Shown here piece by piece: positions 13,001 through 25,000 of a DNA stretch of 64,000 bases. The stretch comes from Blastobasis lacticolella (taxonomy: Eukaryota > Arthropoda > Insecta > Lepidoptera > Blastobasidae), in contig LR990040.1 in NCBI GenBank assembly GCA_905147135.1, positions 22,457,857-22,521,856 on the forward strand. Reading direction: 5' to 3'. Position numbers and translations under genes: made by a program. Numbering within the stretch: position 1 is the stretch's first letter; every line of letters starts with the position of its first letter. A model generated the notes under the pieces. It did not search any database and had not been told where the DNA came from. It saw nothing but the letters and a program-made list of their open reading frames with translations.

Positions 13001-16000
13001 AAGCACAGCCATGTATATTGGCTTATATGCTTGAACAATTCCGCTTACAGTTTTGCAATTGGGCAATGCTTAAATTGAGTGCCGTTTACATGAAGATGAC
13101 CTGCTGGTTGTTCCTATACTGTGGTTATAGTGAGCACATAAAGATTTTTTGAATTTATTGCGTTTTTCAGGATACGCTTTCAATTGCCATAATCTACCAT
13201 CGATTAAGCTCAGCTAAAAGATCGACCACCACCGGCAGTGCCGAATTGGCTCAATATAACAGCGAAATAAAAAAAAACGCCAATATCAGGCATTGGCATT
13301 TGACTATTACACATCTGTCACCACCATAATTAACTTGACTCGCGACTGATTATGGAACTAAATTTGACAGACAGCCTACTCAGATACAGCCATGGAGTTA
13401 TTGTTTTTAAATGTCAATTAAATTTGGTTCTACTTTCAGTCGTAACTCAAGTTATCTTAAGCCCGCTCTTGTGATGATGTTGCAATATTTGTCACAATCA
13501 CGAGCCATGCAAGAACTATATGACATTACCATGGCGACATGACAGTTATGTATGATATGACAGGTGTACAGACTTTGTTTCCTGTCTTGGGCCATGTTTT
13601 GTCACAAGCTAATGTCGATCATGGCATCATCACCCACATTTCGTTTTCCACTTCATCATCAAAATCTATAACAGTCCATTGCAGGACTTAGGGCCTCTCC
13701 CACAAAAGGGAAGGTTATTGCCATGATCTCCAAGCCTGGCAGACGGGTTGGAGATCGCAGTGTTATAAATATAACAATGGAAAACGCTTGCGCCCATTTT
13801 CCAGACTACGGAGACTCTAGATCTTTGGCCTCAAAAACATTAGTCACCTTGTACGACACCCACGCGTGTAAGGGGTTGGTTCTATTTTACTCTGCCGGAC
13901 ACATTACGGCCAACCACGTCCACCGGTTTTCCACTTACCTTCATCTAACTTTACAGCTTCAGCAACCCGCCACCACCACCAGGCGCCGGTCAGGATCCAG
14001 CCACTCAGACCTGTGGGCTGGCTCCACCTTTCTGCGCCAAGACACGATACCGGTCAATCGACGGGTCCTGCAACAATCTGGGAAGACCCGCGTGGGGTGT
14101 ACCACAGACGCCATACGCCAGATTGACGGCTTTCAACTATGCTGATGGTAAATATCTGTTATTAATCACCAACGAAAAAAGGAGGTAGTTATAAATTTAA
14201 CGTGTGTTTCTGTGTATCTGTGGCTCTGTGTCCTGCGGTTCTGCATTTTTGTTGCTTGCCACCTAAATGCATGGACCCTAGATGTTTTAGGCGACAGTTA
14301 CCGCTTACGATCAGGTGTGCTGTATGCTTGTTTGTCACTGCGTAGAATATAGAAAAATGAAGGTATGTCTATGTGTGGCATCGTTCTGAAATTTTATGCG
14401 GACATATACCCGTACCTTGGGTTTTATGGTGTTGTGGCTTCACGCGCGAGTGCCCAGGGTCCGCCTTGGTCATGATCCAGGATTTGGCAAGTCAGGTAAT
14501 TACAGTGGAGTGACTGCCATCTGACCTCTGCGATCTTGTTAATAGGGGAACCTGACCAGATTGGATCATGGTTACACATTCAGACAAGTTTCATCACGAT
14601 GAGGCGGGCAGCGCATTGGTAGCACCCCTGGTGTTGCTGATGTCCATAGGCCTCGGTGACCACTTTCCATCAGGTGGCTCTCTTGCCTGTTAGTTAATGT
14701 TTAACTAATGTAGGTACTGGGGCTCGAACGCGGTACCTCTAGCTTACGAGTCTGACCCACTAGTTATTAGACCACCGACGCTCTAGCGCCAATGGCCGCT
14801 TTCCATCAGGTGTATCGGCAATTAAAAGATCTGGTCCTTAAAAAATGTTTGATGATAACGAAGGTAATCATCATCATCATATCAGTACGAACATAATACG
14901 TATTACTAAACTACTCTTGATGTTTTCAGGTATCAGCGCCTTGCCGGTATCCAGAAACGGGGGACCGTTACCCCTACCAAGAGAGATCAGCATCCGCGTG
15001 TTCCCTGACAGGGGTCTAGTTGACCCTATTTGGACCTTGAACGCACAGCAGTGGGGTCAAATCATCACCCACGATATGTCGTTGACAGCTGGCATCACCC
15101 AGACCCGTAAGTTTTGATGCTTTTTAAAAATATTATGTAATACATCTAGGATGTCAATCGGCTCTGAGACTGATCAACCAGTCTTGATGGTTGATGTTTT
15201 TTTTTGGTAAATGATAAATGAAATACAGTAGCTGGCAGAAAATATTACTTGTCGGGTTATAGAAAGAAAGTCGTCACGAGGGACATATCCATAGAAACGA
15301 AGACAACACTACAATTTATTAAGAGGAGTCTCCCCTAGCGCGATCCAGTGCGCTCCATACAAAAGTAGTCTGATAATATTCTTGAGAATATGATCAGACT
15401 ACTACTAGACTATATTGATAACTAATGAAATTTTGAAGACGTAATCCAGAAACTAAAAAATATATATCCTCGTGATTTTTCAGATTTTCGTTAAAATACT
15501 TATTTCGTTTATTTATCAAAGTTACACGGGATTTTAGATTTCCATACAATTGAAATTCTGTGAAACCATATATTTTAACGAAAGCGCGCGATAGTCCTCG
15601 GGGGAAACTAGCCCCGAAGAGCAATATTTTCTGCAGAAATTCCCGAGCATTGGCGAACGTATCGGAATGATCGTAAATATATGCCCGTATGAAATTTACA
15701 TGCCGTATACGTTTCAGGACAAAGGCCTTGCTATACAAGCAGCTAAAGATACCGGGGTCCGGGAACTGGGCAGTAGCATTAATATTGTTTTAAAGTGTTA
15801 TACAAATATTAACCTTCAACGTAGTTGCCGAGTGCTAAATACACTCTTCTTCTTCTTGTCGTCCACTAACGTAGTTTGGGAATAATTATTCTGTATCATC
15901 AGAATATCTATCTTGTATCAGAAGAATATCCTCGTTTAAGAAGTCTGCGCCAATAGTTTCAAAAAAGTTTTCGGTCACTTTTAGAGCTGCTATATGGAAT

Positions 16001-19000
16001 AATATTTAAGTATCCAAGTGCTTTTTTGAAACCATTGGCACAGACTTTTTAAGCGACGTTTTCTTCTCCTCCCACAGTTCTCTCGCCTTGTTCTTGCTAA
16101 AACAAAATTACTATTTAACTTGTAACATGAGTAATGACTACTTTATATACTATTCTGATGTAATGTGCTATTAATAATGGTGTATGCTATTCTTAGTAAG
16201 ATTTTGCTGGTAAGTATGGTAATTAGATGAACTTTGTCTTAGTGCTCACTCTGGTACACATCGCGTCAATCTTTATGAGGTTTTGAAGTTAGCTCTAATT
16301 TTGATGCTTTTTATTTTTACGTGGTAATTACTTTTAATGAATGCAAAATTATACAAAATTATCATGCAATTAATGATGCATAAAACTCTTGTAGCTAACT
16401 TCCTAGCTGACATAAAGATTGACTAGTAGTATACAGGGTATGTATAGATATATGGGGTAAGAAAGGGAGTTGAGCCCACCCAAATTATTCTGTTGTACAT
16501 GAACCGGCTCATCGTGAGGCTCAGCAGCGCTATTGACGGCGTCAGTATAAACAACTTAAGGGCAGGTGGCCCGTTTGTCTTTTGTTTATTAACACTGACA
16601 GATCAAACTGGAACGCGAATAAGCACCTTTGTCGTATCATGCATTTTGTAAAGCGGAGCGATGCGCAAGTGCGCAAAGTTAAATTTGATACATTTTCACT
16701 TGTTATTAAAAAGTTATACCATACCAAATAAAAGTCAAACTCATCGAATTTGACAGTAAATATTTATTGTAAAGACAATCACAACAACGCTAAAAAAGTG
16801 GTAACTATGTAATTATTTTTTCATCGAGTAAAGTTCCTAAAATTTTGTAACTTTAGCGATTAAGACTAGATTGGATCTTTAACAATAATAATTAATTTAT
16901 ATAACAACAGGGCATAACCCTTCAAAGGTAGGTGTGTAGGCAGGTAGAACTTTAACTAAAACATATGTATTTTTGAGAATTTAGAATACAATTTCATATG
17001 TCTCAGAAAGTTTGAAAAAAATCCAAATTTTAGGATACCTGGCCTTAAGTTACGCAGATGACATAGTGCTGCTGAGCCCCTAAAACTTAATTTGGATATT
17101 TGAAGCATGCGGTGATCCATGGGCTTAGGTTATTGCAACACAAGTGACCTAAAGAGTGTAGCTAAATTCGCTTGTGTTAAGTTATATGATACACCAAAGT
17201 CGTAGACAAGGCTTAATACCTTGGCCACTGGGTCACCTACTCTGTGTCGGATAAAGACGACATGGAGAGGGTGCGCCATGGCAGCTGTAGTTCAGTTTTC
17301 ATATGTATGGTGCTAATAATAATGTACCAAGTAATATAGTTTAAGCTCTTACTGACACTTTTCTATGGATTTCTAATTTCTTATTTCTTATTCTAAATTA
17401 ATATTTTCAGCCGGCAAGAGTAAGTAAAAACTACAAAATATTATGTGTGTGCTTTGTTTGCACCAGCGTGTTGCGTGTTGTGTTCTGCTTTGTATGAGTG
17501 TGTTGTACTTATTTACTTGACGTATATACCATGTAATCTTAAAAATCAATACATTTTCTTATGAAAGATTTATTACTAGAACAACAGTTACAACAAATAT
17601 CCAGATGTGTGTCTAAATAACATGATGATAAAGGTTTATCTTATCGAAGTAAACAACATGTTGTCATCAGACGGCTGTATTTATTTAGCTGGAACCGTTG
17701 AAAACTGCATTATGTCTATATACTTCTATTCTTTTTTTTATACCACTAAGGTGGCAACAAGCTTACGGCCTGCCTCACTGCAGCCTAAGGTTCTGTTATA
17801 TAAGCTTGATATTAAGAAGAATTGTTTACCTACCTACCTGAGTAAGGTGGCTGAGTTATATTCCATACATCAAATATGTTATTTATTTTAAAACAACTTA
17901 CTCTTCTTTCACTTATGGAGACTATATTAGAGAATAGTTTTGTGTGGCGCACGTTTTTGCTTTTCCCACAATTCTGTCTATCAAAATTTCCAAATTTCTG
18001 TAGTGTTGTAGATGCTCTTGACTCTAACTCATTCCCGCGTATAAGACAGTTTACACAATCCGATTCGATTCGTTGTCAGACTGACCCAAGTCAGGCAAGT
18101 AAAATGTGTCTTGCCTTTCTGATTGTCCTCTCCACAATCCGATATTGTATTCGTATTCGATATCGATGGTACCGACCATTGGTTGTACCTGTGGATTATC
18201 GGACGACAATGTTGTTTAAGGCGTCGCACGACCATTACCAATTAGGATAGCGCCTAATAATAGCGCAATCTAAACATTGCCACTACCAGTACGTATATGT
18301 AAATTTTCGATCATAAAAATTAATGTGTTATCGTAGATCAAGGTATTTGAAGACTGAGATAGTTTTTCGATATCAACTGTACGTCAGACGACGCCATGTT
18401 TTGCTTTTGTGTTAGTTCATGAGCCGTTATCTAATTTGTGATCGAAGCTTTGCTTTGTCAAAAAACTACTCACATCCGTATCCCTATTGACGCAAGAACG
18501 TACGAAATTTAACAATGTGTCATTTTCGCAATCCGCAGCTCCACTTTGGACCCATTTTTGATCCAAGTTTGATTGCACGTGAGACTTATTACTTTTTTTT
18601 ACTGACTACGGGCGAAAATCAGGAGTTGAAATGATGACGAGTTGCGCTAGTGACGACTGTGTTTATGACGACTTGATCGTCAAATCCAAATTGATCCAAA
18701 ATCCAAATTGACGTAGAAAAAACAAAATTTGTTACATTTCTATCGCTCTTGGTGTCAAAGGCGATACACCCATTTGCTTACGATTGTAATCAGGCTTTCA
18801 TTGGCTTTACTTTAACTAGCATATAAGGTAAGTACCTAGACTTTAGAGCAACATGGGCCACCGGCGAACTGTAGCCCGTTTTGCTCTGAGTTGCAGACAA
18901 TTGTAAGAATCACAATAGACTGTAAGGACGCTCTAAGCTGAAATGACGCACCCCATTACTTAATTAGTTGATTTCGATGTGTGAGTGCAAATATTAATAA

Positions 19001-22000
19001 CGACACTTCATCTGTGTGGGAGCGTCGACTGCTCCAATCAAACGACGCGTGCTCCTACGTTTGAGTCTCACCGAATGACCAATTACAACGGCATTTGTAT
19101 TGCGTTCATATTTTAAATTTGCTTGTGTGCGTTAATGCGATAGTGGGGCGCGTCATTTCAGCTTAGACGAGCTCTACCTACGTACCGTATCCTACGTAAT
19201 CGAGTACAAGAAAAATGTCACTTTGTAGCAATAGTACAGCTTTAGGAGGACTGCACGGTCGCCCGTGCATAGCACGTTAGCGTCTTGACGTTGACTTTTC
19301 ATAGCGATAGTACTTACATATCCTCTTCTGTGGGTTCTAGAAGTAAAAAATACTGGTCTGCCTCATATCCTCTTGGCAGTTTTGCTTTTAGGCAACATTA
19401 ACAACACATTGTATAACCCGCGTCAAGAAAGAAATGTCAAATATCAGTGGAGGGGATTTCGTGCAGGTAATCGTATGCAGCGCAAGTCGAACCACGTGAC
19501 CCGCCAAGTCTCTTCTTATTTGACACAAGCTTTAACTGTTATTGTGTCGTGGTGTGCTATGGGTAATAAATGTCTCTTCTTTTTTTTCTTTCTTTCTTTT
19601 TTAAGAGTCACCAAAAAGAAAGATGAAGGGGAGGATGTGAGGCAGACCAGTTTTTTTAATTCTGGAACCCATACAAGAGGATACAAGTACAGTCACCTTC
19701 TACTGTGGTACATTCAAACAAATAGCGTGCCAATTATGGGGTCTCACATATAGGGTATTTCTTTTATTCAAAAGGGAATTAAGAATGTAAGCTACACGTT
19801 TCCCTAAGGTACGCGCTCAAATATTAGCTTTACCGACGTATTCTGTAACTGTTACGGAGTCGGGCCAGATACAGTTTGTGAGCACTCTAAATTCACTTAC
19901 TTTCTTTTTCGTATTTTTTCCTATCTTATTCACAATCAGCATGTGAGAGGCCTTCTTTATACTACCTCATGAATGACCTCAACATTTCCATAAATTCCTT
20001 TTGGCTGTGATGAGGACAACAATGAGGACTTGTAGATAATGATCATGAACAAGATATTCTAGAAAGAAAGAATCAAAACTTATTACAAAGGACGCCGTGA
20101 CACAATAACACCTGGGATTTCCATAAATTTTCTTTGGCTGATGTCCAATAAGGACCTGTAGATAATGATTATGATCAAGATAATGCGTCCAATATATTTT
20201 CTTTTACAAGCCGTCGGAGTCCCACTACAGGTCAAAGGCCTCTCTCCCATTTGTCCGCTTAGACCTATTCGTTGCCAGGTCTCTACACTCGCATACATCA
20301 CTAATTCGTCCATTATTTAACCCGTCATTTTTCCTAAAACAAAACCTCCTCGTAATTCCCACAGATAGGGAGCGATTGACTTGTTGTACTGAAGATGGAA
20401 GGATCGCGCAGGACACCATCACAGATCCTCGCTGTGCTCCCTTGATCATCCCGAGGAACGACCCCGTCCACGGCCCCCAGGGGACTCAGTGCATGAACTT
20501 CATCAGGACTGGCACCACGAGGGACAGAGGCTGCACACCGCCTGGCGCGCCAGCTCAGCCGGTGAGATATCAGGGTTTTTATTTGTCGTATGGTAGGGAA
20601 ATAGTCCAGTGGGCCACCTGATGAAAAGTGGTTAACACTTTGACATTATGAACACAGCCGCCGCATCCTGGGTTAACTCCGCAAGGCAGCGATTTGGATT
20701 CCATTTTCTATTTATAATACTGTTACCCTACTAATACTGTTCTATTTATAACAGTGGAATGACTACCATCTGACCTTTTTGAACATGCTACCAGGAGACC
20801 TGACCAGATTGGATCGTGGTTACACATTCACTCGCTTGAATATGCAGGTTTCATCACGATTTCCCTCACCGCATTTAGCATTCAACTAATGTAATTAACT
20901 CAGGAAATAGTCATTGTTATGTGGTCGCAGTGGGATTTGAACCCGGTACCTCTCGCTTACGAGCGGGATACCTTAACCACTCGGCCACCGACGCTCCTAT
21001 TTAAATGATGTTAGTGTTAAAAAGACGTCAAAAACGGAAATAACATATAATAAAGATGAATATTAACAAAAACTATTCCAATACTTTGTAGTTGACCGTA
21101 GTGACAGCATACATGGACCAGTCCCTTGTCTACGGAAGCAGTGCAAATCAAGCGGCACCCATCAGGGCTGGACAGGGCGGTCGGCTCCTGACGGTGCTGA
21201 GGGGAGGACACCAGTTCCCACCCCAAGATCCCAACGTGACAGTCACCTGTGAAATGGCGCAGTCTCCCAATGAACCTTGCTACTTAACCGGTAAGTAGTG
21301 GATAATATCTAAATTAATTTAAGTTCCTTGTATTTGATGACGTACACTAGACTTCGGTGGCTCGGACACATTCAGAGAATGGAAGATGATCGTGTAGCCA
21401 AACGGGCATACCTGGGCCGAATAGCCGGCAAGCGGGTATGTTTTAAAAATATTTCTTAGATTTTTAGACAACAGGTGGCCGAATGGTGATTGTGTGTTTG
21501 TATTTTTAGAACTGGCTCGCCCGGAAGCCCTTTGATACCAAACACGATAGATAATTGAAAAAAAAAAATTCAATTCCCGTACAAAACATTCATGACGTCA
21601 TTACTGGTGCAGTAATGACGTCATGAATGTTTTGGGATATATATTTTTAAGAACTATCCTGTACATCGATTTGCGTAATTTTTATCGTAGTCCGATTATT
21701 ATTAGTCTACAAGTCTGAAGTCTTGTTTCACTAAAATCGATTCAGAAGTTTAGAAAATATTTGAGTTTATGTGAACTTGGTCGGGGTTTATCTGACTTTT
21801 TCTGTCGGTTGTTTCCTACAATAAGTATGGGAGAGATCGAACCTACATCTAACCCATGAACTTTTTCCACACCAGGCGACATCAGAGCGAACCAGAACCC
21901 GCAGCTGGCGATCCTGCAGGTCATCCTGCTTCGTGAGCACAACCGTATAGTGGACGCTCTCGCCCAGCTGAACCCTCATTGGAGCGATGAGACACTGTTC

Positions 22001-25000
22001 CAGGAAGGCAGACGCATTTCAATCGCACAATTCCAGTACATCAACTACTATGAGTACCTGCCTATCTTTTTGGGTAAGAAAGGATTTGTTTCGATTATTT
22101 TTGTGTACGGAAATAGTGTTGAACGAGAATCTGAGCTCATTTTGGCCTGCTAAATATGTGGGCAACATGTGAATGTATAGTTATCTGTACGTCTTCGGCC
22201 ACCTCGCTTAAGGATGGTGATGATATGTCTTGGTCGATTACAGGGGCCCGACCGCCTTATTGGAATTGAAGGCTCTATCGGTCGAAATCTATTCTCGCTT
22301 AAACCGCAACCTAGTCTTGTAACGACTTTGCCCTCGTGGTGTCCTACACCTACCCTATACCTACCCTTCACCTACTATACACCTACTCTACATCTACCCC
22401 ACACCTACCCCACACCTACCCCACACCTACCCCACACCTACCCCACACCTACCCTATACCTACCCTACACCTACCCCACACCTACCCCATACCTACCCCA
22501 CACCTACCCAATACCTACCCTTCACCTACTCTACACCTACCCTACACCTTTACCTACTTTACCCCCACCTACCTTTTTTTGCCTATAAATATTTCTCTTG
22601 AAACTTTATCTACCTACCCTACACCTACCCCACACCTACCCTATACCTACCCTACACCTACCCCACACCTACCCCACACCTACCCCACACCTACTCTATA
22701 CCTACCCCACACCTACCCCACACCTACCCCACACCTACCCCACACCTACCCCACACCTACCCTACACCTACCCTACACCTTTACCTACTTTACCCCACCT
22801 ACCTTTCTTTTGCCTAATATTTTTTTCTTGAATCTTTATCTATTGTGTAAAACTGCATTAAATCCCTTGCGTAGATTAAAAGATATAAGCGTACAAATAT
22901 ACATAGTAGATACATAGGGACAGACTGCGGAAAGCGACTTATTTTATATTAAGTAAAGAAGATAAAGATCTTGCGCATTAACGATATTTTGATAAGATAA
23001 AGTGTTAAGAAGTCCTAAATGTTTCTAAACGACAAAAAAAGATTACCAAGCACCATATTTTGTTTATTGACATTTTTATTTTATATTATTGTAATTGACA
23101 TTACCAATTATCTACCACTGTGTAATTTTGTATTGTATTGTATTTTATTAAAATCTCATGACATTATTATTATTGTTCCTGATATTATTAATTATTAAGT
23201 TAACTTTCCACGATGAAAGTAAATGTACGCCTGTTCCGATTGTATACATATTTTAAATGTTTTTTATAACCAAAATTTTCAATATCTTTTATAGATTCAT
23301 ATAAATTACTAGGATATTGATAATGAAATATAAGCTGTAAAATGAGATAAAAAATAAATCTAAATCTAAAATTGACGCTCATGGATTTTTATTTGTTACA
23401 GGCATAGACAATATGGTGAAGAACAAGTTGATCTATCCAGGGGCCATAGGATACATCAATGACTACAGTCCCAATGTAGACCCCTCAATTTTGGACGAAC
23501 ACGCTACCGCAGCCTTCAGACACTTCCACACTCTAATCCGAGGATACTTGCAGTAAGTCAATCTAAAGCTGTAAAAAATTTTGACAGACAATTTCATTTT
23601 CTTTGTTACATTTGTTTAGGTGCGACGGGGTGACATGCGATGATTCAACAAAAAAAGACTAACGCCATCTAGCGACGAATCTTTCAAGATTTAATTGAAC
23701 CTGTTAAGTTGTATAGTTGCGTAGGATTATCTACAATTGGACGAGGATTTAACGTAAAAATGAACTTTCTAGCTAGATGATTCGTTACTTAAAAGTTTTG
23801 AAAGAAATTCTAGTTTATATAGAAAATTTATTGTAACTTTAATTGTGCCCAATAAATGGTTAAAAAAAAATATAACAAAAGGAAACAAATCTTCATGTTG
23901 TGGATATTCCAACGATCCGCACAAACCTTGGTAACCTTTGTAACCTTGGTCAACCTTTATAATGCTTACGGTTAAGGATTGTAAAAGGTTGCCTGCGAGT
24001 GTGTTTCCTGAATATTATACTCTGGACACCTTTCTAAAGTGAATATACTGTTAGACAGCCATATTCCAACGTCGGCCGCATCGTCACTTAACAGGTGATG
24101 TGGCGGTCAAATGCCTGGCTTATTCCCATCATCATCATAAAGCAGAGGAGTGGAGTAATCGCCACTCTTCTCTCATACTATCTGCTGACCTCTTAACTTC
24201 TTTTTTCTTCCAATATTTAAACCCAGCTCTTACTGTTCCCCTCTTTCCCTCAACATTGCCTTTTATTATTTGACTAGTCGTAATAAAAAAAATCTTGTCC
24301 AGGCTGATATCAGAGAACCGCGAACTCATCGGCGCCGTGAGGCTTAGCGACTGGTTCAACAGACCCTTGCTCTTGGAAATTGGCACAGTCTTCGATGACC
24401 TCACCAGAGGCCTGACGACGGAGCAGATGGACTTCAGCGATCAGTACTGGACCGCGGAGATCACGCAGTTCCTCTTCAAGTTTGTACCTATTTCGTAAAT
24501 ATGAATGTTATAGCTGTTGGTGAATCGTTATTCCATGGCCCCTTTTGCAGAGTTAATTTTGGAAAACACTCACTCGTACCTTGTCTGTCGCGTACATATA
24601 ACGATCTCGTCATGAAACAAGATAATATTGATATCTTTGAAGACTCTCTGATCAAGTACAAACATTAAATAGGAGATTTGATATTGAAGCATTGATTTAT
24701 TGAAGTAGACTACAATATTATTAAACGTTAATAATTGTGCCAGTTGTGGTTGCCTGTTATCAGGGTGGCAATAAGAAACAATACCTATGTATACAATGTT
24801 TACCATATAACATTGCTGACTCAGCCGGCAATCCTTTGTAATACATAAATAAATAAATGATTAAATAAATCAATTAAACTGTGACCTGTGAGTCACTATT
24901 CTGTACTCAAGTGTCATATAAAATCTTAAAACTATAGTTCGTGTCGGTCAATGACCGCAATCGCCAATCCACATACCATCTACTATAGCATAAAAACCTC

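Larger units (their letters stand above)
6804..13956. other. Peroxidase intron 2 (7.2 kb)
   Basis: This intron holds a tandem duplication (7740-8059), an antisense LINE (8697-9590), a sense LINE RT fragment (11205-11800), a second LINE 3' end (12450-12830), small SINE scraps (about 9855-9920 and 10777-10850), a dispersed repeat (13667-13925) and a candidate alternative first exon with promoter (10441-10580). Confidence 0.6.
15107..20364. other. Peroxidase intron 4 (5.3 kb)
   Basis: It contains a MITE (15233-15634), a LINE RT scrap (17043-17295), a possible 9-nt microexon (17411-17419), a LINE-like tail scrap (about 17738-17795), a second MITE (18929-19176) and a partial dispersed repeat (about 20195-20300). 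The rest is AT-rich and unassigned. Confidence 0.6.

Noticed and set aside
22344..22803. CRISPR-like array
   Set aside because: Units are contiguous 12-mers with no unique spacers, inside an intron of a eukaryotic gene.
22336..22917. 193-residue open frame rich in Thr, Pro, His, Tyr
   Set aside because: It is the translation of the 12-bp minisatellite, open in several frames because the unit has no stop codon.
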